DNA of 64,000 nucleotides, taken from the NCBI RefSeq assembly GCF_900142715.1, contig NZ_FRBX01000001.1, positions 558,001 to 622,000 on the forward strand. Reading direction: 5' to 3'. Position 1 is the first letter of the stretch. Every line of letters starts with the position of its first letter. The position numbers were made by a program, and so were the translations under genes. The notes under the pieces are model-generated. The model had not been told where the DNA came from and searched no databases. It saw only the letters and a list, made by a program, of their open reading frames with translations. Origin of the DNA: Flavobacterium pectinovorum. GTDB taxonomy: Bacteria > Bacteroidota > Bacteroidia > Flavobacteriales > Flavobacteriaceae. Shown in pieces: positions 43,804 through 52,765 of the stretch.

Positions 43804-44946
43804 ATGGATAAATTAGATTTTCTGCAAGGGATTGGTAAGATCTCTGTTTTTGTTTCTTTACTGCTGGCCTTTTTTTTATTAACGGTTAAAACCGAAAATA
43901 AATTGGCGAACAGATTATTTGCCTGGTTCTTTATTTTCTCGGCTGTCGATCTCAGTGGATTTTTTATTACTACTGTAACGAGAACTCAATTAAATTGGGA
44001 GATTTTCAGGTCAACTGCATGTTTATTCGGAATGCCTTTGTTTTATCTTTTTGTACTAGCGGTTTGTTATTCTGATTTTAGACTACAATGGAAACATTTA
44101 GTGCATTTACTGCCCTTTATAGTTGTCAATTTAGTTTTTATTCCAGGAATTTATTTAAACCTTGACACAGATAAAGATACTTTTCTTTCAAGGTTTAATC
44201 AATTGCCTGAGATTTATTTTATCCAGATTTTAATTGAATTTCAATATATATTTTACATTGTCAGCGTATTTTTGATCTTAAAAAAATATCGTGATATCTA
44301 TTTAGAAAATTATGCAAATCCGAGTGCAGCAACTTATAAATGGCTTTTTCAGATTACTTGTGTGTTTCTTACTGCACATTCAATTGTGGCATTAAAAAAT
44401 GTATTGCGTTACAGCGGATTTAGGGAAATATTTGTTTGGGCAAATGTACTTGTAGGAAGTATCGCTTTGTTTATAACCTGTTGGTTTATAATGAAAGCGC
44501 TCAATCATCCAGAACTTTTTAGAGGAGTTAATTCTAAACTAAAACTAACAAAAGAGATTCTGCCGGAAGTTGATGATAAATCTGTTTCAACAAATGTTCA
44601 GGATGATTTGATTACGGGTCAAATTTCGACTTTGAAACAATATATGGCGGAGAAAGAACCTTTTCTTGATCCGTCGCTTACGATTCAGGAATTGGCCAAT
44701 CAAATTGATATTCCGGTTCGGGATTTATCGGTTTTGATTAATCATAAAATGGATCAGCACTTTTTTGATTTTGTGAATGAATATCGCATTCAAAAAGCAA
44801 TGAATATTTTGAAAGATCAGTCTAAAAATCAGCTTACGGTTTTAGAAATTTTATATGAAGTAGGTTTTAACTCCAAATCTTCGTTTAATACTTCTTTTAA
44901 AAAATACACGAATTTAACGCCGACAGCTTACCGAAACGCTTCATAA
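43804..44946 (+). CDS. AraC-type regulator with seven membrane helices
   Basis: 380 residues. The N-terminal two thirds has about seven hydrophobic segments (from VSLLLAFFLLTV near 18 to about 230). The C-terminus (about 275-380) is an AraC/XylS helix-turn-helix domain: SLTIQELANQIDIPVRDLS and TVLEILYEVGFNSKSSFNTSFKKY. Membrane-anchored AraC proteins of this layout are frequent in Bacteroidota. It precedes the TonB receptor gene, separated by a terminator, and may control it. Confidence 0.85.
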   Translation: MDKLDFLQGIGKISVFVSLLLAFFLLTVKTENKLANRLFAWFFIFSAVDLSGFFITTVTRTQLNWEIFRSTACLFGMPLFYLFVLAVCYSDFRLQWKHLVHLLPFIVVNLVFIPGIYLNLDTDKDTFLSRFNQLPEIYFIQILIEFQYIFYIVSVFLILKKYRDIYLENYANPSAATYKWLFQITCVFLTAHSIVALKNVLRYSGFREIFVWANVLVGSIALFITCWFIMKALNHPELFRGVNSKLKLTKEILPEVDDKSVSTNVQDDLITGQISTLKQYMAEKEPFLDPSLTIQELANQIDIPVRDLSVLINHKMDQHFFDFVNEYRIQKAMNILKDQSKNQLTVLEILYEVGFNSKSSFNTSFKKYTNLTPTAYRNAS

Positions 44947-44982
44947 TAAAGGGTTTGTAAAAAGTCGTACGTCACACGCAAT

Positions 44983-45028
44983 AAAGTCGAACCAAATTCT
45001 TCAATAGAAAATGGTTCGACTTTTTTTT
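44983..45028 (+). terminator. Intrinsic terminator of the AraC-type gene
   Basis: AAAGTCGAACCA (44983-44994) pairs with TGGTTCGACTTT (45012-45023), followed by a T-run to 45028. Confidence 0.85.
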
Positions 45029-45102
45029 GTCGGTCGATTCCGGAAAATTTCTAAGGCAACTTTGCTTCAAATTAATCGAAACAAGTTTAAAAATTAGAAA
45101 TC

Positions 45103-47490
45103 ATGAAAAAAGCAAACCTCCTTATCTTTTTATTATTGCCTTTATTTTGTATAGCACAATCAACATTAAAATTAAAAGGAAAAATAACAAACGAAATAGC
45201 TTCCTTAGAATGGGCTGATGTTTCAATATCAAATTTAGAAGGTAAAATTATTGACGGAACGACAACCAAACAAGATGGAACTTTTGAATTCAATGTTAAA
45301 AATGGTTCTTATAAAATAAATATTAGTCTTTTGGGATTTGAAGAATACGAAAAAGAAATTTCAATAGAAAAGGATATTGATTTGGGAACCATCATCCTAA
45401 AAGAAAATACAAACAATTTAGTCGAAGTTGTCGTTCAATCCAAAAAGAAAACAGTCGAACAGAAAACAGATCGTTTGGTTTACAATCTTGAAAATAATGT
45501 TACTAATGTTGGAGGAGATGCGTTAAGTGCTATTAACACCGCGCCTGGCGTTGTGGTGCAGAATAACACGATCAATATATTAGGAAAAGGAACTTCGCGA
45601 GTTATGATTGATGGAAGAATGATTGAATTAGCAGGAGAAGAGCTGAATAATTTCTTAAAATCGATATCGGCAAGTGATATTAAGAATATTGAAATTATCA
45701 GCAATCCGCCGGCAAAATATGACGCTGAAGGAACTGGCGGACTGATTAATATTATTATGAAAAAAAGAGTTCGTGATTCCTGGAAAAATACGACGACAGT
45801 TTCTTACGATCAAAACAAATTTGGTGTTTCTACTTTAAGAGATAATTTCTTTTACAATAAAAACAAGTTTAGATTTTCTGCCAGCGTAAATGCAAAAACG
45901 GGTTATATAAATGCTACTGACGATTTAAAGATATATTTTCCTGACGGACTTTCGCATATGAAAAGTGTAACGAAGGTAAAAACGGAAAACCTTTCCGGAA
46001 AACTGGCTTTAGATTATGACCTTTCTGAGCGTACTACGATTGGTTTTCAATATTTGAATGACAGAAACAATCCTGATTTTAAATCGGATATTTCGATTCA
46101 TAACTACAATACTCAAAATCAATTGGACAAAATTACGTTGAATAAAAGTAATACCGATAGAGGATCAGGAAATCAAACTTATAACGCACATTTGATCACT
46201 AAACTGGATTCTTTAAAAAGAAAACTATCTTTTGATGTGGATTATTTTAATTACGATTCAAAATTCGACAGAAATTTTATAGCTAATAATTATACGCCAG
46301 ATATGATATTTACAGATGTAAATCAGGCGGGAAGAAATGTTTCGAATCAGGATATTGAAAACTGGAGTTTTAAGGCCGATATGGAACATCCGCTTCAAAC
46401 GATCAATTTGTCTTACGGTGCCAAAATGAGTTTTACAAATAGTATTAGCGATATACTTTATTACAATACAATTACAGGAACACCGGAACTTGATCCTAAC
46501 CAATCAAACCGATTTAAGTATACCGAAAATAATCAGGCAGTTTATGTTAATGCAGATAAAAAAATCAATGAGAAATGGAATTTTCAATTGGGATTGAGAT
46601 TGGAAAATACTCAAACTACAGGATTTTCTGAAACGCTGAATCAGGAAACAGAGAATAATTATTTGAAATTGTTTCCAACATTTTATGCTTCTTACAAGAA
46701 AAATGAAAATAATACATTCAGTTTAAATTATGGAAAAAGAATCAACAGACCTCGTTTTGATTTATTGAATCCGTTTAGAATTTACATTAGTAGTAATAGT
46801 TATTCTGAAGGAAATCCTTTTTTGAAACCTTCTTTTAGTGATAATTTTGAGTTTGCGCATTCGTATAAAGAAATCCTGAGAACAAGTGTTTTTATTAATT
46901 CTGTTACAAATGGTTACGGTGTTTTATTTACTTCAAATCCTGAAACAAATACACAAATTGTAACACGTGAGAATTATTTTAAAAATTTGAGTTACGGAGT
47001 TGGAGAGAGTTATTCGGCAACTTTTGCAGATTGGTGGTCAAGCGAAAATTCATTATACTTTTTAGGGGCAAAAACTGAATTTATTAAAGATATCGATGCC
47101 ACGCCATCAAATAGTTTACAAATTGATTTTTCGACAAATAATACTTTTATATTAGGGAAAACTACAAAGCTGCAAATTGACTTTGAGTACAGCACACCTT
47201 TTAAAAGTGGTTTATATGAAATAGGATATACGTCTAGCTTTGATATTGGTTTTAAACAGGATTTGTTTAATAAAACGATGCAGATTGCATTTTTAGCAAA
47301 TGATATTTTTAATACGTCTTACTTAAAAGATTTTACTTCTGTTGTTAATGGTGTAAAACAAGTTTATGACCAAAAAGAGAGCAATCGATTTGTACGTTTG
47401 TCTCTGGTTTATAATTTTGGAAACAAAAAGATTAATGTGAAAGAACGTGCTTTTGGAAACCAGGAAGAGAAAAAGAGAACTGGAAACTAA
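45103..47490 (+). CDS. TonB-dependent receptor-like OM beta-barrel protein
   Basis: 795 residues. Signal peptide (1-19), carboxypeptidase-like domain (about 22-105, LKGKITNEIASLEWADVSIS), TonB-box-like NNLVEVVVQSKKK, a plug (about 130-220, with VMIDGRMIEL and NPPAKYDAEGTGGLINIIMKKR), then the outer-membrane barrel of the OMP_b-brl_3 type. It lacks the terminal aromatic residue of the 18.6 kb receptor. Cargo unknown. Located after a membrane AraC-type regulator. Confidence 0.87.
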   Translation: MKKANLLIFLLLPLFCIAQSTLKLKGKITNEIASLEWADVSISNLEGKIIDGTTTKQDGTFEFNVKNGSYKINISLLGFEEYEKEISIEKDIDLGTIILKENTNNLVEVVVQSKKKTVEQKTDRLVYNLENNVTNVGGDALSAINTAPGVVVQNNTINILGKGTSRVMIDGRMIELAGEELNNFLKSISASDIKNIEIISNPPAKYDAEGTGGLINIIMKKRVRDSWKNTTTVSYDQNKFGVSTLRDNFFYNKNKFRFSASVNAKTGYINATDDLKIYFPDGLSHMKSVTKVKTENLSGKLALDYDLSERTTIGFQYLNDRNNPDFKSDISIHNYNTQNQLDKITLNKSNTDRGSGNQTYNAHLITKLDSLKRKLSFDVDYFNYDSKFDRNFIANNYTPDMIFTDVNQAGRNVSNQDIENWSFKADMEHPLQTINLSYGAKMSFTNSISDILYYNTITGTPELDPNQSNRFKYTENNQAVYVNADKKINEKWNFQLGLRLENTQTTGFSETLNQETENNYLKLFPTFYASYKKNENNTFSLNYGKRINRPRFDLLNPFRIYISSNSYSEGNPFLKPSFSDNFEFAHSYKEILRTSVFINSVTNGYGVLFTSNPETNTQIVTRENYFKNLSYGVGESYSATFADWWSSENSLYFLGAKTEFIKDIDATPSNSLQIDFSTNNTFILGKTTKLQIDFEYSTPFKSGLYEIGYTSSFDIGFKQDLFNKTMQIAFLANDIFNTSYLKDFTSVVNGVKQVYDQKESNRFVRLSLVYNFGNKKINVKERAFGNQEEKKRTGN

Positions 47491-47528
47491 TTAGATAATT
47501 AGAAAATTAGTCAATTAGAAAATTGAAT
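47489..47528. repeat. AATTAG octamer array
   Basis: aattagat, aattagaa, aattagtc, aattagaa, aattgaat: five units in exact 8-nt register, starting inside the stop codon of the receptor gene. Confidence 0.75.
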
Positions 47529-47575
47529 TATGAAAATGGATGCACTGGATGTTCTTTTGTTTTGTTGCGTGAGGG

Positions 47576-47680
47576 ATAGGAGCAATCCGCCGCGGCGGAG
47601 CGGATAGCCCGACCGAATTTGCGAAAGGCGCTCATAAGCGGCTTGTTAAATAGCGCCTTTTGTGAATTTGGTCACGCCCT
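47576..47680. repeat. GC-rich structured element
   Basis: Contains CCGCCGCGGCGG (47587-47598) and a long imperfect stem between 47611-47632 (GACCGAATTTGCG...) and 47652-47673 (...TGAATTTGGTC). It stands out in an AT-rich region and separates convergent genes; a terminator or dispersed repeat is likely. Confidence 0.65.
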
Positions 47681-47682
47681 TA

Positions 47683-48351
47683 TTATAATAGAAATGCCAA
47701 TAAAATTCCGAGAACGATCATGGAGACTTTGGCGATATTGAATTTATGTCCTTCGCTGCTTTCAAAAATAATTGTTGACGAAATATGGAATAAAATACCA
47801 ATTACAATGGCTGTAATTTCAGTATAATAGTGATTTAAAACGGGTAAATATTCTGAAGCAATTGTACCAAGCGGCGTCATAATGGCGAAAGTAAGCATAA
47901 AAGCAAAAATGGCTTTTTTGTTTAAACCTGCGTTGATGAAAAACGTGGTTAAAATCACGGCAATTGGCAAATGATGAATCGCAATTCCAACCGCTAAACC
48001 ATGATGATGGCTTACCGGAAAACCTTCAAGAAAAGCATGAATGCACAAACTAATAAATAATAACCACGGAATTTGAGACATTTGTGCATGCCCGTGAACG
48101 TGTCCGTGTTCGGCACCTTTTGAGAAAAACTCCAGAATGATCTGAAATAAAATCCCAATCATAATAAATAAACCAATATTGTGATTGTGAGATTCGTAAA
48201 CTTCAGGCAATAAATGCATTACGGTTAACGATAATAAAAAAGAACCACTAAATGCCAACAATAGTTTTAGATTGGTTTTGTTTTTTGGTTTTAAAAACAA
48301 AGCCACAGCATAGCCCAGAAGTACAGAAAATAAGGGTAATAAATAGTTCAT
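47683..48351 (-). CDS. ZIP-family metal transporter
   Basis: 222 residues, about eight membrane segments. A His-rich loop (AEHGHVHGHAQ, about 80-90) and the core metal helix ICIHAFLEGFPVSHHHGLAVGIAIHHLP fit ZIP transporters of zinc or iron. The second core helix reads HLPIA, without the Glu of HNFPEG. It probably works as a metal importer or exporter at the inner membrane. Single gene. Confidence 0.85.
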   Translation of the reverse strand: MNYLLPLFSVLLGYAVALFLKPKNKTNLKLLLAFSGSFLLSLTVMHLLPEVYESHNHNIGLFIMIGILFQIILEFFSKGAEHGHVHGHAQMSQIPWLLFISLCIHAFLEGFPVSHHHGLAVGIAIHHLPIAVILTTFFINAGLNKKAIFAFMLTFAIMTPLGTIASEYLPVLNHYYTEITAIVIGILFHISSTIIFESSEGHKFNIAKVSMIVLGILLAFLL

Positions 48352-48358
48352 CTTTATT

Positions 48359-48437
48359 GTTTAATCGTTGATTCGTTTAATCGGTTAATTGTTTTTTTGC
48401 TTAGCGATTAAACGGTTAAACAATTAAACGATTCACC
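48359..48437. repeat. TTAAAC octamer inverted array
   Basis: Left arm gtttaatc, gttgattc, gtttaatc, ggttaatt; right arm gattaaac, ggttaaac, aattaaac, gattcacc. Both arms keep 8-nt register and are mirror images. Confidence 0.78.
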
Positions 48438-48440
48438 AAT

Positions 48441-49205
48441 TTATTTAAAAATCATGATTAATCGTTCGCTTTCGGTTTTGTGGAATTTTTTGAGTTTGTA
48501 GTCTCCAAAAATATCCAATAGAAAAATTCCGGCTTCGGCCATTAATTCTTCAAAGTCTTTTAGGGTTAAAGCTTTTACTTTTTCGGTAAAATGGTATTTT
48601 CTGCCTTGATCTTCAAAATCTATTTCCTTAAAAATATGACCGTCCTGAACATATCTTTTTATTTTAAAATCGATGTCTTCAACAGTTTTAGTTTCTTCCG
48701 GCACCAGGGTTTCAATTACCTGATTAACATTCATGAAATCAATTACGGCAAAGCCATATTCTGATAAACTTTCCTTAATGGCTTTTAAGGTTGTTAGATT
48801 GTCATCGTCACTTTCGAAATAACCAAAACTGGTAAACAGATTAAAAATTGCGTCGAATTTTTCTTCAAAAGGTTCGCGCATATCATGCACTTTAAAATGC
48901 AGGGTTTCGTTGCTGTTTTTATTGGCTTCGGCAATACTGTTTTCAGATAAATCGGCTCCTAAAACATTAAAACCAAGTTGATTTAAATAAATAGAATGGC
49001 GCCCTTTTCCGCAAGCTAAATCAAGAACTTTTGCTTTTTCGGGCAGGTTTAAATAATGCGTAAGATTATCCATAAAAATCTGCGCTTCTCTGTAATTTCG
49101 GTCTTTATAAAGAATGTGATAATACGGAGTATCAAACCATGATGTAAACCAGTTTTCTGTGTTACGCTCCTGATTTGGTGTTGATGAGTTTGGTGCTTCA
49201 GACAT
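48441..49205 (-). CDS. Class I SAM-dependent methyltransferase
   Basis: 254 residues. Motif I is VLDLACGKGRHSIYL (about 59-73), then GADLSENSI and HDMREPFEEKFDAIFNLF. C-terminal half is of the usual small-molecule methyltransferase type. It is divergent from the RNA methyltransferase gene at 49337. Substrate unknown. Confidence 0.85.
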   Translation of the reverse strand: MSEAPNSSTPNQERNTENWFTSWFDTPYYHILYKDRNYREAQIFMDNLTHYLNLPEKAKVLDLACGKGRHSIYLNQLGFNVLGADLSENSIAEANKNSNETLHFKVHDMREPFEEKFDAIFNLFTSFGYFESDDDNLTTLKAIKESLSEYGFAVIDFMNVNQVIETLVPEETKTVEDIDFKIKRYVQDGHIFKEIDFEDQGRKYHFTEKVKALTLKDFEELMAEAGIFLLDIFGDYKLKKFHKTESERLIMIFK

Positions 49206-49336
49206 TTATTCTATTTCAATTAATTCAAAGTCCGGCAAATTTAGTGTATTTTTGCCGAAAAATAACTATTTCGTGACGATACCTGAATAATCAGATGTGT
49301 GTATGCGATCGGAGTTTTTTTTAAACAAAAATAAAG

Positions 49337-50500
49337 ATGGAAGAAAATTTTAGAATGATAGCCAAATGTTTTTTTGGTTTTGAGGAAATATTAGAAAAAG
49401 AATTGCGTGATCTTGGTGCGCAGGATGTCGAGAAAGGGGTAAGGATGGTGAGTTTTAAAGGTGATAAAGGTTTTATGTACAAAGCCAATTTATCGCTAAG
49501 AACAGCACTTAAAGTTTTAAAACCAATTTACTCATTTAGAGCTAATAACGAACAGGCTTTATATAAAGGAATTTCGGGTGTAAACTGGTCTAAGCTATTA
49601 AACGCCAACCAAACTTTTGTTATTGATGCTACAGTGCATTCAACATATTTTAATCACTCAGAATTCGTTTCTCAAAAATGTAAAGATGCAATTGTGGATC
49701 AGTTTAGAGAAAGAACGGGACAACGCCCAAGTATTGATAAAGCTTTTCCTGATTTAAGAATCAACGTTCATATCGATAAAGATCAGGTTTCGGTGGCTTT
49801 GGATACTTCAGGGAATTCATTGCATCAGCGTGGTTACAGAACGGCTACGAATATTGCGCCAATCAATGAAGTTTTGGCAGCAGGAATTTTGTTGTTATCA
49901 GGTTGGGAAGGTCAAAGTCACTTTTTAGATCCAATGTGCGGATCTGGAACTTTCCTTGCAGAAGCAGCTATGATCGCTTGTAATATTCCGGCAAATATCA
50001 ATAGAAAAGAATTTGCTTTTGAAAAATGGAAAGACTGGGATAATGATTTATTCGATCAGATTGTAAACAGTTTAATGAAAAAAACAAAAGAGTTTCATTA
50101 TACTATTAAAGGTTTTGATAAAGCTCCGAGTGCTGTTAACAAAGCCAAAGACAATATCAAAAATGCGAATCTTGACGATTACGTTACTATTTCTGAAGAT
50201 AACTTTTTTGATACCGAAAAAGCTGTTGAAGGAAAATTGCACATGGTTTTCAATCCGCCTTATGATGAGCGTCTGGATATTCATATGGAAGAATTCTACA
50301 AAAATATTGGTGATACTTTAAAGAAAAGTTACCCGGGAACAAATGCCTGGTTTATAACAGCAAATCTTGAAGCATTAAAATTTGTGGGATTAAAACCTTC
50401 AAGAAAAATCAAACTTTTCAACGCAAGTCTTGAAGCCCGTTTGGTAAAATACGAAATGTACGAAGGAAGTAAGAGAACAAAGTTTCAGGTTTCTGAATAA
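49337..50500 (+). CDS. THUMP-domain RNA methyltransferase, RlmL-like
   Basis: 387 residues. An N-terminal THUMP domain (about 55-160) is followed by the methyltransferase: FLDPMCGSGTFLAEAA (about 196-211) is motif I and MVFNPPYDERLD carries the NPPY catalytic motif. Similar to the N-terminal half of RlmL, which makes m2G in 23S rRNA. TATTTTTG at 49247-49254 is a -7 candidate. The C-terminal FtsJ-like part of RlmL is absent. Followed by an octamer array. Confidence 0.88.
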   Translation: MEENFRMIAKCFFGFEEILEKELRDLGAQDVEKGVRMVSFKGDKGFMYKANLSLRTALKVLKPIYSFRANNEQALYKGISGVNWSKLLNANQTFVIDATVHSTYFNHSEFVSQKCKDAIVDQFRERTGQRPSIDKAFPDLRINVHIDKDQVSVALDTSGNSLHQRGYRTATNIAPINEVLAAGILLLSGWEGQSHFLDPMCGSGTFLAEAAMIACNIPANINRKEFAFEKWKDWDNDLFDQIVNSLMKKTKEFHYTIKGFDKAPSAVNKAKDNIKNANLDDYVTISEDNFFDTEKAVEGKLHMVFNPPYDERLDIHMEEFYKNIGDTLKKSYPGTNAWFITANLEALKFVGLKPSRKIKLFNASLEARLVKYEMYEGSKRTKFQVSE

Positions 50501-50680
50501 GATTCTGAGATACTAAGATGCTAAGGTTCTAAGTTTTTAGCTTCGCTTTATAATTACTAATGTAAAAACTTAGCACCTCAGAGCCTTAGAAACTTTAAAA
50601 AAAATAATTTAAGGTTAAGAATTTAAGTTGCTAAATAAAAACTTAGCAACTTAGCATCTCAGAACCTTAGCAACTTTAAA
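50501..50680. repeat. Double CTAAG octamer array
   Basis: First fold: gattctga, gatactaa, gatgctaa, ggttctaa (50501-50532), with right arm cttagcac, ctcagagc, cttagaaa ending near 50595. Second fold: ggttaaga, atttaagt, tgctaaat then cttagcaa, cttagcat, ctcagaac, cttagcaa (50613-50676). Both lie between two plus-strand genes. Confidence 0.8.
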
Positions 50681-50684
50681 AAAA

Positions 50685-50921
50685 ATGTCAAAACTACAAG
50701 TAAGAGCTTTTTTATATCAATTAGGATGTTTCGCGATTTTATTTATTTTAGGTCGCTTTTTGGTAGCAACATACACACAATTAACCGGACTTTGGATTCC
50801 GATGACGGCTTTTATTGTGGCGACTTTGATTTCGCCTAAATTTCAGGCGGTAAAAACCAAAGACGGTGAAAAGCTGTTTATGAAATGGATTTTTATAAAA
50901 GGAATTAGAGAAATAGGTTAA
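50685..50921 (+). CDS. Short hypothetical membrane protein
   Basis: 78 residues with two membrane segments (about 9-27 and 30-50) and a positively charged tail. The N-terminus MSKLQVRAFLYQLGCFAIL is clear. It starts 8 nt after the octamer array. Conserved in Flavobacterium-like genomes by impression; no known function. Confidence 0.65.
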   Translation: MSKLQVRAFLYQLGCFAILFILGRFLVATYTQLTGLWIPMTAFIVATLISPKFQAVKTKDGEKLFMKWIFIKGIREIG

Positions 50922-51177
50922 TTTAATTAGCCACAGATTAAAGAATTATAAAATTTTTTATTTCACGCAGATTTTAAAAGATTTGAGCAGATTAATCTAG
51001 ATAATTTATCTGCGTAAATTTGCTTAAATCTTTTAAAATCTGCGTGAAAAAATATTTACACAACGTTTTGCGGACTTAAATTGTGTATATACAACTTAAA
51101 TCTTAGTGAACTCTGCGAAAAACCTTTGCGTTCTCTGCGTTAAAAATAATTAAGTAATATTTAAAAGATAGTTATTT
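50922..51177. repeat. Intergenic region with large palindrome
   Basis: 50961-51049 is an 89-nt inverted repeat with 44-nt arms (TTTCACGCAGATTTTAAAAG...AGATAA) and a single-base centre. The first 24 nt of each arm agree exactly. The remainder (51053-51177) is rich in the tctgcg / ttgcg motif. No gene seen. Confidence 0.75.
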
Positions 51178-51870
51178 ATGAAGATAATTGGACTTATAGG
51201 CGGAATTAGCTGGGTTTCTACAGCAGATTATTACAAACTTATAAATCAGGGAATAAATGAGAAAATGGGAGATTTAAACTTCTCAGAATGTTTACTTTAT
51301 TCTTTTAATTATGCTGATATAAAAAAGAATAACGAAAACAACGATTGGGATTCGACTTTTAAGATGCTTTTAAAAGGCAGCCGGTTTTTAAAAGCAGGTG
51401 GAGCAGAAGCCATTATTTTATGTGCTAATACAATGCATTTGATAGCCGACAAACTTGAAGAAGCTATTGATTTACCAATAATTCATATCGCTACAGAAAC
51501 GGCGAAAGAAATTCAGAAGCAAAATCTTAAAAAAGTAGGTTTATTGGGAACCAAATTTACAATGGAACTGGATTTTTTTAAAGATAAACTTATCGCTCAG
51601 GGAATTGAAGCTATTATTCCGGAAAGTGAAAATGATAAATATTTTATTCACACCACCATTTTTGAAGAGTTAGGAAAAGGACTTGTAACTCCCGAAACCA
51701 AAAAACGTTATCTGGAAATTGCAAACGAATTAATAAAAAGAGGAGCTGAGGGTATTATTTTAGGATGTACCGAAATTCCGCTAGTGATTTTACCTGAAGA
51801 TGTTGACGTTCCAGTTTTTGATACAACTCTGATTCATTCAAAAGCCGCAGTTGAATTTCAATTGTCTTAA
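51178..51870 (+). CDS. Aspartate/glutamate racemase family protein
   Basis: 230 residues. The two cysteines of the racemase family are present: LCANTMH (about 82-88) and LGCTEIPL (about 198-205). GLIGGISWVSTADYYKLI at the N-terminus matches the aspartate racemase group. It interconverts L- and D-amino acids without a cofactor. Followed by a strong terminator. Likely amino acid or cell-wall metabolism. Confidence 0.88.
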   Translation: MKIIGLIGGISWVSTADYYKLINQGINEKMGDLNFSECLLYSFNYADIKKNNENNDWDSTFKMLLKGSRFLKAGGAEAIILCANTMHLIADKLEEAIDLPIIHIATETAKEIQKQNLKKVGLLGTKFTMELDFFKDKLIAQGIEAIIPESENDKYFIHTTIFEELGKGLVTPETKKRYLEIANELIKRGAEGIILGCTEIPLVILPEDVDVPVFDTTLIHSKAAVEFQLS

Positions 51871-51887
51871 TTAAAAAATATAAAATT

Positions 51888-51943
51888 TAAAAGCCACTAA
51901 TTCACGAATTAAATGATCAATTCATGAATTAGTGGCTTTTATT
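51888..51943. terminator. Bidirectional intrinsic terminator
   Basis: AAAAGCCACTAATTCA and TGAATTAGTGGCTTTT form a long stem, extended by the inner GAATT/AATTC pairs. Flanked by A- and T-rich runs; serves the racemase and the convergent DUF6048-type gene. Confidence 0.9.
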
Positions 51944-51955
51944 TATTTGTAAAAA

Positions 51956-52765
51956 TTATTTCTTTGGACTGCTTTTTTGAATTTCAGGTATAATTACTTT
52001 TTTCTTATAAAGCGGAATAAAGTAAGAAACAGTATAGTTAAATCCAATTCCGAAATTACCATCATACGTTCTGTTGAAACCTGGAATATAAAGATTGTCA
52101 AAGCCATCAGGTGTTTTATTGGCTACCAAAAGCTTTAACTGAACAGAGAAACCTACGAATACATTATTAAAAACTTTTGCTTTTAAACCTGCTGTAACTT
52201 CAAGCCATCCTGCTGTTAAGCCGTCAAATTTTTGTCCCGCAGCAATTGCAGGTTCTTCACCCCAATAAGGATTTGCGTTATAAATTTTATAACTGTTCAA
52301 TTGCTGACTAAAGGTACTAAAACCACCACGTAAACCTATGCTTATGATGTTTTCCATATCAAGCCAGTTTTGGTATAGGTTATAATCAAAACCACCTTTA
52401 ATATATGTCCCGGTTGCGGTAGAATTTAATCTGTCGTCGTCTGTAGTTTTATCTTCAAAACCAAGTTCTGCTGCTATATAGTATTTTTTCGTTAAACGAA
52501 AATCACCTACAATTTCAATTCCTTTATAATCTTTATCATATAAACCACGGGTTAGTTTATACAAATCGACACCCACGCGCAAACCATAACGATTTGTTTT
52601 TGGAGGAACAACAGTATCGGTTTTTGCTTCCTGAATTACTGGTTTCGTTGCAGCTTTTGATTTTTCCTGAACGATTTTTTTTGTTGCTGTAGAATCTTGG
52701 GCGTTGACCAAAAACATTGAAAGCAATAAGCAAATACTAAAAGTATACTTTAATGTGTGTTTCAT
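51956..52765 (-). CDS. DUF6048-type outer-membrane protein
   Basis: 269 residues from ATG 52765. A signal peptide (about 1-22, MKHTLKYTFSICLLL...NAQ) is followed by a Lys/Ala/Thr-rich linker and alternating beta strands (RYGLRVGVDLY, YYIAAELGFED, YIKGGFDYNLY, YTVSYFIPLYKKK), consistent with an 8-stranded barrel. It overlaps the preceding lipoprotein gene by 29 nt, last gene of the rlmD operon. Confidence 0.8.
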   Translation of the reverse strand: MKHTLKYTFSICLLLSMFLVNAQDSTATKKIVQEKSKAATKPVIQEAKTDTVVPPKTNRYGLRVGVDLYKLTRGLYDKDYKGIEIVGDFRLTKKYYIAAELGFEDKTTDDDRLNSTATGTYIKGGFDYNLYQNWLDMENIISIGLRGGFSTFSQQLNSYKIYNANPYWGEEPAIAAGQKFDGLTAGWLEVTAGLKAKVFNNVFVGFSVQLKLLVANKTPDGFDNLYIPGFNRTYDGNFGIGFNYTVSYFIPLYKKKVIIPEIQKSSPKK

